Below are positions 13,601 to 26,256 of a stretch of 64,000 nt of DNA, piece by piece. Position 1 is the stretch's first letter. Every line of letters starts with the position of its first letter. Origin of the DNA: Ciona intestinalis (lineage: Eukaryota; Chordata; Ascidiacea; Phlebobranchia; Cionidae); assembly GCF_000224145.3 (NCBI RefSeq), contig NC_020172.2:129001-193000 (forward strand), given 5' to 3'. The notes under the pieces were generated by a model. That model saw nothing but the letters and a program-made list of their open reading frames with translations. It ran no database searches and was not told the origin of the DNA. Both the position numbers and the translations under genes were made by a program.

Positions 13601-16600
13601 ACCACTCCTTTATATCAACTTGTACCATTTATAACAACACAGGTAGCCATGTACAAGCTGTTATTGACATGAATGACCTGGATTCAGAAAAACAACTTTA
13701 TTACGACAATTACATTTATATCAGTGTTGGGTCAACAAAACATAGTAAGTCAACCAAATATTTTGATGGGTTTTTGGTTTTGGTAATTCTGTTTCTATAT
13801 GTAGTTTCTGTATTTCAAGGTTATTATTATCTAATACATGTGTTTTTGTGTGTCTATTGTATTGATTCAAGTCTTAATGAACATTAAATACATATGTGTT
13901 AATGTGTATGTGGTGCAAATCAAAAAACGTTTGTATGATAATGCTGTTAATCTTGGTCCTACATTGATGGACCTTAAAAGTAACACTATACTGATGTTAT
14001 AATGTGATTGTTTTATCTGCAGGACTGCTACTTTAAGAATATTTATATTATTTTTCCAGCATATATTCATTAACAATCTGAATAAATGACTTTGCAGATG
14101 AAGTGTTGGTGTTTGATGTTGTGTCCGATGATAAACAAGTTGTTCTCCAACCTCTGCAACGAGGAAAGAGATCTCAACTGTGGAGAATGAAAAGTGACGG
14201 GAGGATTTTCCACGAGGGAAGCGCTCCACCTAATAAGAAAATGTTCGGAATGTTATTATTTACTTTTATGAACAAGTATATTACAGTCTTTTACAAACTG
14301 ACCAGAGAAATTTTCTTATATAAATGACATAGTGATCTAAACATTATATAGAGCAGTGTTGAAATGGTTAATGCCCATTTTGTCAGATTTGTTGCTATGA
14401 ATATGTATGTTACTTACTTTGTCCTTGTGTAGCCGGAAACGACTGTCGTTATAACACGGGTGTTCTGTTTTATACACCTTGTCTCGGCTTGCCAGTTGCC
14501 TGTATGTATGTAATTTTGTGGGTAATTACTAATTATTTTTTAGGGGATTTTTTTAAATGTTTTTTATGTATGGCTTATAATTTGAACAGCCCATTAGTGT
14601 CCACTGGGTTGGAGAAATTGCTGTTAAGTGTCTTGCGCAAAAACACATACGCTCACAATCATAGACTAGCCTTGAACTCATTACCTCTGGGTTCGAGGCA
14701 GGCGCTAACCAACTGTGCTACCGAAACGGATGAACTCGGTTAAAACAAAATTTTTTCAGTAAAAAAGAATATTAATATATGTTATCAAGTACATTACTGG
14801 GCCTCAGGGTTAGGGTGTCAGAGAAAAATGCCAAAACTTTCCACATATTTGATTTTTAAAACACAAATCCATATGGGCTTACACCATTTGTATCTTATGC
14901 TTGACGTTTTGTAATATTACACAAAACCCACCATCCTCAGTTACCATTCATCATCAACAAGCCACAGGGAAAATTATTTCGTTCTCGATATTTCGGAGAT
15001 GGCAATCAAAGATGACCTGGGTAGGGGAATACCCCTTTCATTGAAGCGTAAAGATGAGCGAAGAAACTCAACGCAGACGTGGTGGTTCGAGGATCATGGA
15101 AGGTTACATTGCCTGCATAGAAATCTATGTGTACAGGTGATTATTATGTCATTATCATACTGTGTATGGGAAAGGGGAAATTTTATACATTGTCCCATAG
15201 CTAAATTTTAATGTTGCTGCTATTGTAGGCCTGTATCGTTGGACAATACACTCAAACAAAATTGATCCAACCTAATGGACCCTTTGGTTATTGGTTATCC
15301 AAGTTGCCAGCTATACAGATAAAAACAATCAACCATAAACTTCTGTTTTTGTATGTAGTACAACGTTTATTAAGCCAAACCATATAAAACATATTAGTCA
15401 CCGATATACGTACCTAACAATTTAAATTTAATCAAGTTTCAACTATTATTAATTAACATGGTTTTTTAGGCAAAGGAATTAAAACCAGGAAATCTTGTTG
15501 TCCTTGCTTCGTTCCCTCAAGGTCGGGTTTGTCTTCCTCATGAGTTGTGTCAACGACATAAACATATTCCTGGTAGTGGAGTGTTGTCGCTTAAGGTTGT
15601 AAGAGACGGGCCAACACGAGTTCTTAGGATTGTTGATATCAGGTGAGGAGATCTCATGTATTGTTGTTTTATGATATTGGTTGCAGAGTCATCTGACATG
15701 AATTGTATGGTTGCGTTTCATTGCCATCTGTGTAAGTTGTTAGGAATATTCCATTGTTATACCTTGACAGTGAGCATGAGGTATATGAATACAACATAAG
15801 TGTCTACTGAGTTTAAATACATTCATGTTATAGCTCAATAGTAAACATGTTTGATGTTTTCATCGTATTTATTCTGAAATATTTGATGCTTACAGACAGA
15901 AGCGAGCAGGTGTGTTGACACCACATAAACCAGATTGGACGATCCTTCAATCCCACACACATAATAACATTAAGTTTCACACCAACTTCTCCATGATGAA
16001 AGGTATTGGTGTGTCGTTAGTTAATAACACACCAGAAGAGCTTATATACATTACTATGAATGGAGTTACTGTGGACATGAGTTCTCTACATGGTGAACAG
16101 TCAATTACTCTGAAAATGCAGAAAGTTCAGGTTAATTTAACTTTCTTGACATTTTATTAATTTTTTTTTGTGATGTGGGTATTTTTATAATTCGGTCAAA
16201 CATTTAATGTTTTTAATTAATGTTCATAATACATGTTGGTTGGGTAGTGTTTTAACGTCTATTTTTTAGTTATAGGTTTAATTTTAACATGTTGTTTTAC
16301 ACATACTGTATGCTAAACTAAAGTTTAACCTGAAAACAGTCTAAACACCTTCGTAAATATCCAAAAACATTGATTCTTTATCAATCTTTCTACAGATTGA
16401 CAACCAACTAATGAAATGCCAATACCCTGTGATGCTATCCGCACGACAGACATCATCGTCATCCACTGATCCACTTGTGTCTATACACACTGTTACACAA
16501 GCTTCATCTAGTAGAATGTAAGTCTTGTGTAAAAGTAATCTGCAACTCAACTTTGGGCATGAGTTGTATTTGTTTAACTTATTTACAATTGAATATTTCT

Positions 16601-19600
16601 CTTTTATTTAAGCAGTGAGCACCATTGGTTTATCTTTATCAAAAACATTTTTATATTAGTTCAACAGCGATTTTACCTGCATGGAAAAATTCATATTTTG
16701 TTTTTATAGTAAGCATGGGAATGTAAACATAATATCTATGTTAAATATAAATCTACCATACAGGTATGGAATATACAAATCACTAAACATTGATGTTGGG
16801 CGTTTATCTTTACAACTTGAAGAACAATTACTTCTTAAACTTCTTTATTTTATCGGTTATGGGAAAATATCTTCACAACAAGATACCGAATTATTGGATG
16901 AAACAAAAGTTGTGAGTTGTTTTATCTTCTTTATATAAAAGCTGATTTTTATTTTATGTCTCTGTCTGTATTACCACATCATGCTAATTGAATAATTTTT
17001 GGTTCTAAGGCAAGCACTCTTAACAACTGATCCATAGTACATTACCAAAACCTGTATTACCTAATGGCTCGTCACTCATATATCAGATTTAGAAACAATG
17101 ACACCTAATTTTTTTAATTTTTAAAAACTGTAAGTCTGATTCTAAACTTTGGTATACATCAGTTTACAAGAAAGAGTTTTTATTTTTTTCTAACTTGGTT
17201 TGTTTATATGAGAAAACAAAAGCAATTGTTATTCAAGTATTAAACCAAATATATAATATCTAATAAACAATAATAAATTGTGGTCACATGAATTATAGTG
17301 TTGATTCAATACATAATATTTAGTATCTTTCTAAAGGTTGAAATGAACACGTCATCTGACACAACAACAACCCATAGATATTATTTTGAAGCAATTCGTT
17401 TATCAGCCATGCCTGTCCAGCTGAGTGTGTTCACTGCATCTCGTTTATCTCCTGAACTTAAAGCTGTGAAACAAGCGCTTAACCTCACACTGGTTCAGTT
17501 TGAACGAGCCCCTGTGATAATAAAGTCATACACCAAACATCATGTTTTTGAAAATATTTCTTTTATTCTCAAAGATGTTACAAAGGTATTTTAACTTTTT
17601 TAAACAAAAGTTGGATATTGTAATTCATTGTAGAAACCCAACATATTTAAAAATAACCAAAAAATGATTGTCTGTATAACGTAGTTATATCAACAACACG
17701 CCAAAGTAGGTGAGCAATTTTTAAAACTGTAGTGGCTTACTTGATATTTTTGTCTTCAATTTTAAAGGAAATAGGAAAGGTATGCGTTGAAAGGTTAATG
17801 TTTCATCTTAATTGATGTTTGTCCACGTTTCAGTTCTTACGCGACCAGATGATGGGACAAGCTGCCATGATCTTGGGTTCCGTGGATTTTCTTGGAAATC
17901 CAATTGGTTTGTTGAGTGATGTGAAAGCAGGTGTTACTGGGCTGGCAAAGGGAAACTTTCAAAACATGATCATGCATTTCACGCACGGTGTTTCCAATTC
18001 AACAGCAAAGGTGAGCAATTAAAATACAATATTAAAGGTTTATACCAACAAAAAAAAGTATTTTTTTAAAGCTGTTTCGTATTTTTAAACTCTGATGGTA
18101 CCTTTAGATCACATTTGAGCATATCTGTCAATGCATGAACTGATTATGCTTTTAGATTTTTTGGTATTAGCATAGTTGGGAAAAACGGTTGATAAAGTAT
18201 TTTCAAATTATTGACAATCAGACATATGAGGAACTTATAGTTGCTTTGCTATGAAAGGTTATATAAGTGACAATGAATAAATTTGTTTAACTTCTTATAA
18301 AACTTGTATTTAACCAAACCACCACCACCACCATACACAATCAGGTGACCAGCAGTTTGTCGAAAGGACTTGGTGGGATCACGATGGATGATGAATATGA
18401 TGAAACACGAAGAATGATTCAAGAAAATGCTCACGATGCTGGTGGTCATGTTGTGGCTGGTGTGCAGGTAATTATTAGATGAGAAGACACTGATATTTAT
18501 ATGAAAGTGAAAATAAGATTCATAAATAAACCAAGTATATGGTGTATGGGAAAAGGTATCTGTGTTATGACTTTTTTGAATATACCATTGTTATAACTTT
18601 AAAAGTATTAATGAAGTAATGCACCATTTGTACATGGTGTATGTATAAGGTAACCATGTTATTAACAGTAAGCACAAGGTGTATAAATACATATCCATGT
18701 ACACTCAATGTATATTACGCATCAACACAGGGTTTGATGGCTGGTGTGATTGGTGGCATAACAAGTGTGATCACACAACCAGTACGAGGGGCGCAGAAAG
18801 ATGGAGCAAAAGGTTTCTTTAAAGGGATCGCAAAGGGAGTAATAGGAACTGTCACCAAACCTGTCACTGGTGAATAATCTTGTTATATCTTTTTAAATAA
18901 TGAAACTTGAATTGTTTTGTTTAAACTACTTTACCCGTAATATTTTTTTCAGTGTTTACAAATGTGTTTAGCAGTAAATGCAAAGTTAGGAATAAAAAAA
19001 AACTTGTTCAGGATGATTTTTATAATAGGCTTTGTTTTAACCTAAGATTGATGAATTTTTGTTGATGAATATGAATTACTAATTTTATGATTTCTTTCCT
19101 TTTAATGGGAATATCTATTATTTTTAAACAATTGTGTTTTTAAAATAAATAATTTTATTTAACAATGTAATACAATGATGGGCCTTCTGTTTGAACAGGT
19201 ATGTTGGACCTGGCATCAGAATCTGCATCGGCAGTTCGTGAAATAAGTGTCACAAAAGAACAACAAACACAACGTGTGCGACCAACTCGATGCTGCCACA
19301 GCTTTCAGGTTTGCGTCGTAACATTTTTGTAAATAAATATGATGCTGTTTATTTTTCTGTGTTGTTGATAATTTGAACAATAAGTTAGTAACCACTTGGT
19401 AGTAGCATTTGCTGTAAAGTGTGTTGTTTGCCAAGAACATACAGCTACAAAATTATCTGGTATATTATAGAAAACGGTCAAGTGCTGTAACCATATCCTA
19501 ACATTGATGTTTTCCACCGATCACAAGCTTTATATTGCAGGGTTGTTTACAAAGTTATTCATTCTCACGAGCAAAAGGTCAACAAGTTTTATATTCCGTC

Positions 19601-20993
19601 AATCGACACGATTTCTCCGAACACTTCTATGCAGATTCAACTTTAAGTTTTCCTTCTCAGGAAAATGTTCTTGTAAGTTGTTGTGATTATGTTGTAATCT
19701 AAAACTCGTGTTAAATTCACATTGAGACTTTAATTATGAAAGTCTTTATTTCACTAAACATATTGCAGTAGCAGAATTTATTTTTGCAAACACACATAAT
19801 TGTTACTTGCAGTCTCATAAAATGTATCAGCATTCATAAAACCAGAACTTTAATTGAATATTTATGAAAAGCCATGTATTTTGTGGGCAAATTTTGATTA
19901 CAAAGTAATATACCTATTTTCGTGTAACTTAATATAAGAAGTTTTTTTTTTCTGCGACATGCCGATTGTTATATAATGTGACTTTAATCTCAGGAGTTGG
20001 TTTGTTGTTGGTATTACTAAATATATTGTTTCTATGTTATCCACAGGTGATGATCACAAGCAAGAAAGTTTATTTTATAAACGGGAACGAACCAGATCCC
20101 GACCATGTATGGTTACTTGTTGGATACGATGATTTGGTGTCCGTGCAAGTCTTACCATCTCAATCTACTTCGAGCAGTGAAAGTGCTAAACTGGAGCTTA
20201 CGATTAAATCAGTAAGTTTGTTCTTATGTTTATTGTTGTGTTTTAATCACATAATATACAACAAACAGTAGTTAGTCTGTTTCAATCGCATACAAAGTTA
20301 CATATGATTTGTAACTCTTAAGTCACGAGGTGTTTGAAACAGAACACCTTGGTTATAACGACTGTTGTTTTCTCATGCAGGTGAGGATAAAGCAAGTTAC
20401 ATTTATTTACTTATATAAACAATTTTTGATAACTTAACATTTGATACTTCATGCAAATAAATGAATCAATGTAACTTACTTTATCCTCTCTTGGCCTGAA
20501 AACGACAGTCGTTATAACATGGGTGTTCATACACCTCATGCCACCTTACAAGTTACCATGTATGTTACTTTGTAGCTGATTATTTTTAGGAAGGGATTTT
20601 GTTAATTTTTTTTATGTATGTCTGATAAATTGGACACCTCATTAGTGACCACTGGGTTGGAGCAATTGCTGTTAAGTTTATTGCCCAAGGACACATACGC
20701 CAACAATTTGAGCAGCGACAAGCCTTAAACTAAATACCCCTGGGTTACAGGCAGGCGCGCTAAACACTTTGCCACGGTGCCGGAGAAATAATAGTTATTG
20801 TTTTTATTACTAGAAACACCATGGAATACCAAGCCATAAAAAACCTCAGGTGACCTGTCACTCAAAGGCGCTAGCGGAAAGAGTTTGTGAACGAATCAAT
20901 TTTGCTAAATCTTTATTTAACGAACGGTCGGAAACTTTATGTTATGGCTCATCTGACGTTGGCTCGGATAGGTCGTTCGATCTGGATGTTTGA
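1626..20993 (+). CDS. VPS13D: VPS13D, bridge-type lipid transfer protein (C-terminal half, partial)
   Basis: About 41 exons join in phase to give roughly 2,158 residues ending at TGA 20991-20993; the 5' half lies outside the window. Domains seen, in order: rod repeats with a LERNL start; a UBA domain in the exon 6001-6191 (ELGYSNADVIHALSVHCGDE, then MRWLMEH), which among VPS13 proteins marks VPS13D; the adaptor-binding beta region (WEPFIDPW; YWIVNKTGLP across 11117-11240 and 11426-11673; WSGGF at 12454-12615); a ricin-like beta-trefoil (SQLW at 14098-14275, TQTWWF at 14941-15136); and the DUF1162/C-terminal part (GIGVSLVNNTPEEL at 15896-16130; GSVDFLGNPIGL at 17834-18010). About 1,750 residues follow the UBA, as in human VPS13D. 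The family moves lipids at ER-mitochondria and peroxisome contacts. Least certain are the exon 15229-15354 and the end of 14098-14275. Confidence 0.95.
2092..2984. mobile_element. Non-autonomous hAT transposon in a VPS13D intron
   Basis: Perfect 15-bp terminal inverted repeats, CAGGCGTGCCCAACC at the left and its reverse complement at the right. They are flanked by an exact 8-bp target duplication, GTATAGCT, at 2084-2091 and 2985-2992. An 8-bp duplication and CAG...CTG ends are hAT hallmarks. The subterminal motif GACCGCGGTCTACC recurs inverted near the right end. No transposase reading frame is present in its 893 bp, so it would need a helper. Confidence 0.9.
4912..4961. other. Assembly gap (50 N)
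   Basis: A run of 50 N inside the VPS13D intron between the exons 4445-4645 and 5166-5302. Flanking exons join in phase, so no coding loss is implied. Confidence 0.99.
8218..8275. repeat. Short tandem ATGATGTCATAAT repeats
   Basis: Three imperfect copies of a TGATGTCAT core just before the exon at 8276. They run up to the TAG acceptor. They resemble half-sites of CRE-type elements but are most simply a local tandem repeat. Confidence 0.6.
9825..9985 (+). mobile_element. Diverged tRNA-derived SINE
   Basis: A box-like GATCAGTGGTTAGGCAGTTC, a B box-like GGATACCAAGCTCATGAC, and a tail resembling the main SINE (GTAAGCGAGCATGAGGTGT). It lies in a VPS13D intron, in the same sense as the gene, and is degraded compared with the copies near 38.5 and 40 kb. 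Confidence 0.5.
14399..14742 (-). mobile_element. tRNA-derived SINE
   Basis: On the minus strand the head is tRNA-like (TGGTTAGCGCCTGCC-type A box, then a GGTTC-type B box), followed by the shared body (ACTTAACAGCAATT, CCAGTGGACAC) and the tail GTAAGTAACATAC. It is the same family as 20456-20783, 38510-38837 and 40023-40390. It sits in the VPS13D intron between the two ricin-like exons. Confidence 0.8.
20270..20420 (+). mobile_element. 5'-truncated SINE copy in opposite orientation
   Basis: Carries only the SINE tail half: CACGAGGTGTTTGAAACAGA, GTTATAACGACTG and GAGGATAAAGCAAGTTACAT. The tRNA head is missing. It faces the next SINE (20456-20783) tail to tail across about 35 bases. Confidence 0.65.
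20456..20783 (-). mobile_element. tRNA-derived SINE
   Basis: Reads on the minus strand from a tRNA-like head (GCGCGCCTGCCTGTAACC) to a tail of GTAAGTTACATTGATTCATT. It lies in the last VPS13D intron, immediately before the terminal exon at 20814. Confidence 0.85.
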
Positions 20994-21207
20994 CACATTT
21001 TTTCTCTTTTTTTAAATTTTTTATTGTTTATTTAATCAGTGTGATGATGTCATAATAGTAATTGTTATTCTTCTATTTATAAATAACCTCCCCTGATTCC
21101 ATCACTGGATCCAAAATGTAGCAAATTTCGTGAAATTTATTTTAAATAACCGCATGTAACCTATTGTTACGTCACATACTTATTGCAACAGTTTGAGACT
21201 AATGAGT

Positions 21208-21213
21208 TTATTA
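21208..21213 (-). terminator. Poly(A) signal of the galactosyltransferase gene
   Basis: AATAAA on the minus strand, about 55 bases past the stop codon at 21268. It lies in the 274-bp space shared with the convergent VPS13D 3' end. Confidence 0.55.
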
Positions 21214-21267
21214 TTGATTAAAAACGAAAATTCAACTTGCGAAAAAATAAATAAAACGAAATTATTT

Positions 21268-24200
21268 TCAACTTCTAACTTTTACTCTGGTGTGACTCGG
21301 ATATTTAATGACATCAGTGCGAACTGTATGAAGAGAATTTAAACCATCGCTGTCTTGACGACTTATTGCTGAGAATAACAAATCTTGCATCAGATAATCA
21401 TCTATACGGGGATTCCTTTTGTCGTGGTTGTGATGAATCATTTTGAATCTTGAAAATTTAAAAATTTACTCCATACTTGCTGACAATAATTATATAAACG
21501 TTGTCATTCAATCATATATTTTATGGCGGCATTGTTACAAGTTAACTCTATGTAGTCAGTCACCCAATGGGTACTGTGGGGTAAGATGGGACACCTTCGC
21601 ACATAATATCCTAATCGTGTGAGATGAAGAAAAAGAATAGAAAGGTGTCCCATCTTCCTCACCCAACTATAGTTGCGAACAACACCTCCCCAATTGTTGT
21701 CTTATCACTGATGATATCCTTAATCCAACACTCCTTAATTTTCAATTAATATTCGTATTCCCAAGTCAACTATACTAACCTGGCGATGTTCTTTTTTCTC
21801 GGTCTCCAAAGTTCGTAACCTTTCGCCCATATTCGCTTCATCATATCGTCGTCTTCACCTCCCCATCCCTTGGAATATAAGATAACTTATTTAAATTTGA
21901 TGATAAAACCAAATACAAGGTTGAAAGAAATCCTAATTATAGTTCTGTGGGGTAAAACGGGACACATAATATTCAAATATCCTATTTAAAAAAAATAATG
22001 TCAATGGGAGTGGTGAGGATACGGTTTAAGAATTCTTTAAATGTTCTTTTTACTACCAAATGGGACAAGAAAACATAGTGAAAACGGTCCTATCTCCCCC
22101 CACCCTACCATAGATTTAAACTAGTGCATACAGTCGCATGAATATAAATGCCAAAACGGCTTGCTTAGTTAACAATAATAATAACCGTTACCTCGTACAT
22201 GGTGGAGAAACCGTTCACTGTAATGAATTGTTCCTTGGTAAATGCCAACACACCACCGATATAATCATAGTAGGGAATCTCATAGTCATATTTGTCCATT
22301 TGCCAGACTAAATGCGCAACTTTTTTCTCTGCACAAATTTTATTTTGTATTAACGATTTACGTATTAAATGTGCTGGCTGTATTCACCCATATAGCTATA
22401 AAATACGAAGATATATAGTATAATGTATAGTACTGCGGCATAGAATGGGATGCGCCTATGAAGTGACGATATAGATTAAGTTCAATGTAGAGACATTACG
22501 TTTCGGTATACCCAAATTTTCCTTGATGATCTTACATTCGCACTAGAATATGAAGCTATTCATATACAAGCATGAACCCGGTACCTTTGCATTGGTAAAT
22601 ATTTCGGTCGTTCTCTGCAATCATATCGACATCGTGAAAAATATAGCAATCAAAATCACCGATGCTGTTTGCATAGAGAAAACCACTGTTCATCATTTTC
22701 CCTGGAAAAACATAATTAAATTTGTGTTGTGCACTTTATACAATACAGTAGGGTGGGGTAAGTTGGGATACTTTATTTAAATCTCCCTTTACGGTTTTTG
22801 ATAATAGACGAAAATACGGTAGGCTATAACTCGACAGCATTACCATGGTCCAACAAAGGCGCGGTATAAAGGCGAATATAGCTGTTGTTAAGTTTAAAAA
22901 TTTCGTCTACGACTTTTTTAATGGCTGATAAAGCATAATAATAATAATATGTTCCCTTTGAATGCTCGGTGAGTCATATTAAAACTTCTGACACTTTGTA
23001 TAGATTGCGAGTTTGAAACAGCAATCCAGTATCGCAGTAAACCATGCAGTATAAACTGCAATTTGCCGCACACCGCTGTGTTGTGGCGTGATAAGGCTGC
23101 AACATGCGTTTTTGTCGTTAAATAAGTACCTGTAAAATGAGATTTAAAAAAGTCCCGTCTCCCCCTATACCATAACACCTTGTTGTACCTTTATTGAAAG
23201 TTTTGTCGTCATCTTGCTCAACCACAATAATTGTGTAACAGGTTCGTTGTCGCTGAAGAAGAGGGTGGATGTAAAATAAGAAAAACCTAAAATAGAATAG
23301 GAATGTATAAAATGTTGATTTGTAATAGACACTTTAATGTAAACTATGTCACCCAAGATTACGACTACATGTGATTGGTTGAGTAAAACACTTTCAATTT
23401 GCTAATAACATACACTCATCAGCCAAAAGTCAAAACTGTCAAAATGAGTCACGTTATATAGTAATTGCATGCAACATACTGTGCGACTGACTCATCCAGT
23501 CATATCGAGTAAAAACGTTACCCATGTCACAATTCCTTTTTTATGAGCTTTTAGCATCAATCAACAATGCCCTGGGCTGTTTTGGGTAATACTCAAATAC
23601 TTCACTATAATTTCTTAGTCTTTGTTTTATACAGGGAATTTTTATAACATGAGCCGGTTGGGATACCTTATCCACTATTCTACTACTACGGTATAGCCTA
23701 TATGAATATAAACAAACATGTTGTTTTTAATCATCGTATATATGTTTTAACAGCCACTTATAAAATTACAGGACATGACATGCTGTTATCCAAATTCGGA
23801 TTTCAAAAATTAGACCCTCTGGGCAAATACAAAACAGCATGACGTAAATTTAGATCTGTCAAATTAACTTGATCATTAATAAGCAAACGTCATAACATAA
23901 TTGATGATCTATACGTGACCCATTGCTTATGCGATGTATGGTCCACATTTCCGGTATTAGTGAAAACTTTTGAATTTCGAAAATTATAGCTGCTAGGTGT
24001 ATCTACGATGCCTATACATTCGTAAATATACGTTTTCTATGTTCATAGGATCAAATGAACAACTTCTTAATTATGTATATATACTAGGGCGGGGGAAAAT
24101 GTGACACATTTACCACATAACATCCAAATATTCTGATTGTGTTTTAAAGAATTAACAACGGTAAATGGGAGTCGTGCGATACAGTTTTATAATTCTATGA

Positions 24201-24992
24201 ATGTTCTTTGTTTACTATCATCTTCCCCCACCTTACTATACTTGTCGAATAAGAAAAACATGATTTATATTACAAACCATACCGACCTTAAATGTTGTTC
24301 TCTGTCACGAAAAGGGACAATAATAGCAAAGTTAGTTGCACATTTACATTCCTTGGGTCCTTTGTACACACCACCATGCTCCAAGTCCTTGTATATAAAG
24401 TCCAGATATTTTAACGTTGGCGGCCATGTTAACCCTACATGAGGTGAACAGGGGTGTAATATTTTGTATTACTATTTAAAACCAGCTTTTAAAGGCATAA
24501 TAGCAAAAAAACTGTACTGAATAATAAAATATAGACCAATGCTTAACACTTACAAATTATACTTAAGCAACATTACTGAAAATTCTATTTGTTAAATTAA
24601 CGATAAAGCAGGTTTTAAAAGCTTAAGAACCGCTATGGCTTACCCGATGATGTCGTTTGGTTGGTTTCTTCTGTCATTAAATGTAATGATATATATCCCT
24701 TCAACTTGGCGTAAGCAACATGGCATTTCCTAGACGTGGGTTTTGTTTCATTTTTTTGTTCAAAATTCAAGCGAAGTATTCGAGCAAGAGATTCACGATT
24801 CATAATTTTGTTACGTTTTATGTATGGCGATTCTTCAATTACAACTTGCTTCTGTATGTTACCTCGACTGGCATGCATAAAACGTTGAATAACTTTGTTT
24901 CTGAACAAACTAAAATGTGCCAGAATTATGAAACTACCGCTCATCATAACTACTATAAGTAGCATTTGTGGATTTGCCCGCATCCAATTCAT
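21268..24992 (-). CDS. Beta-1,4-galactosyltransferase (Golgi type II enzyme), complete
   Basis: Seven exons, all in phase, give 372 residues: 24992-24644, 24434-24287, 23286-23189, 22701-22585, 22328-22192, 21868-21780, 21448-21268. A short cytoplasmic tail and one membrane anchor (LLIVVMMSGSFIILAHFSL) start the protein. The catalytic part shows FAIIVPFRDREQHLR, IHPLLQRQ, VVEQDDDKTFNKGK, the Mn-binding DVD (FHDVDMIAENDRN), and the GWGGEDDD acceptor-site motif; the end matches the family C-terminus (DGLNSLHTV). The family moves galactose from UDP-Gal to GlcNAc ends in the Golgi. The usual Trp before GWGGEDDD is Glu here. ATG 24992 is chosen because upstream sequence in frame has no ATG. Which B4GALT paralogue it is cannot be told from sequence alone. 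Confidence 0.95.
21571..21672. mobile_element. MITE, GGTGGGG-end family, short form
   Basis: Ends CTGTGGGGTAAGATGGGACA and TGTCCCATCTTCCTCACCCA are imperfect inverted repeats around about 60 bases of interior. It lies in galactosyltransferase intron 6. Confidence 0.75.
21941..22113. mobile_element. MITE, GGTGGGG-end family
   Basis: Left end GTGGGGTAAAACGGGACAC, right end ATCTCCCCCCACCCTACC, with the usual interior (ATATTCAAATATCC, AAGAATTCTTTAAATGTTCT). It lies in galactosyltransferase intron 5. Confidence 0.75.
22746..23171. mobile_element. MITE, GGTGGGG-end family, long interior
   Basis: Left end TAGGGTGGGGTAAGTTGGGA and right end GTCCCGTCTCCCCCTATAC form inverted repeats that extend into the TTTAAATCTC sequence. 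The interior of about 340 bases differs from the short members. It lies in galactosyltransferase intron 3. Confidence 0.65.
24083..24241. mobile_element. MITE, GGTGGGG-end family
   Basis: Left end TAGGGCGGGGGAAAATGTGA, right end TCTTCCCCCACCTTACTATA, interior AACATCCAAATATTCTGATT and GGGAGTCGTGCGATACAG. It lies in galactosyltransferase intron 2. Confidence 0.7.
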
Positions 24993-26256
24993 CTGCTTCG
25001 TCAAACAACAACACCTAATAAAGAAAATCTTGACAGTAACTAACTTGCTTTAAACTACAGTACAGATTTCACAGTTGCTGTGTTTAGAACTAAGAATTGT
25101 CTCAATACTGCCAGAGGCAAATTACCGCGGCAGTAATTCGGTTACTTGCAACGTCACTGCTCCCTTGGACGTACAAACAGCATGTAAGTTTATTTAGGAC
25201 AATGTCATGCGAAGCAGTAAACGCACAATCTGACAGCAATCCATCACTTGTCAAAGCAACAGATTAGGTCGTATTGCTTGAAATATTAGAGAGTCTAAAC
25301 ACACCAAAATGTACATTAGATAGAGTGTATATTTTCTAATTCCAACGACACCTTACTTGTTTAATCAGTTCTGTATAACCATAGTTTAATAAAACAACTT
25401 CTTTATTAAACTATGGTATAACTAAGGATGTTCCAGCTCGAACACCGTGAAATTCATAAAACTGATTTGAAGGTTGCGTGGCGAAAAATTTGAGAATTGT
25501 ATCACCCACGTGACAAATTACGTCACAAAAATGTTGAGGCGTGGCCGCTGCCATTCAGAGAGGCGCGAGGCAGTGTTTTCAGCGAAAAACGGGAGAATAA
25601 ACAAAAAGCGGGTTCCGCTTTTATACGAATAAATCTGTCACGTGAGTAGTAAGTTCCTACGTCACAATCACGGAGCTCGTAGTGAAAAAAAAGATAGCGC
25701 TAGGGATCACTCTTTAAGGACGAATATGTACGCCTATACTGGTACGGCTTTAAAAAGCAAAGTATTTTTGGAATCAATAAAACGGTCGCTTTTTAAGTTT
25801 ACCACAAAAATGAAGGTAACGTGGGGTCTGTTTACGTTCTTCAAAAGAAGCACAAAGTTTTTATTAAACTTCGTTTATTAAAATGTTACCTTGTGCATAT
25901 TTCGGCAAATGTTAAAACATATCTACACTAAAAATAAACAAGATAAAACTGCATTTCGATGAACAACGTGTTTATATAAAGCAGTAAGAACTCGATTCAC
26001 TTTAACTTTTCCTTCAGGATTAAAGCTACTATACCGTAAAAGCACAAAATATAAGTTTGCTATATACCGTTTGCCGTATAAAATTATGTAAAGCCAATAC
26101 CTTGGCAAGTTTAGTGACAACCGAGAATTAAAGTAGTTGCAATATTGATTAAACAGCACGAACATGAAGATTTTTAAAGTTGAACAGACAGTTCGACCAT
26201 AAATCATTTGGGACGGTATTAAATCTTTGCTTTTGGCAATGTGTCGTATTGTGGAA
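24993..26256. other. Intergenic spacer
   Basis: Space between the start of the galactosyltransferase and the 3' end of the claudin-like gene, both on the minus strand. It should hold the galactosyltransferase promoter. Visible structure: a strong stem-loop at 25378-25419 and a short GC-rich stem (AAAGCGG...CCGCTTT) near 25604-25622. The open frame at 25642-25881 lacks an ATG start and any family resemblance. Confidence 0.5.
25378..25419. repeat. 16-bp inverted repeat with 8-base loop
   Basis: ACCATAGTTTAATAAA and its reverse complement surround an 8-base loop. Nothing in the flanks identifies an element. Confidence 0.7.

Noticed and set aside
25642-25881. 79-residue frame in the spacer near 25.7 kb
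   Set aside because: Starts at GTG, has no resemblance to a family and no splice context.
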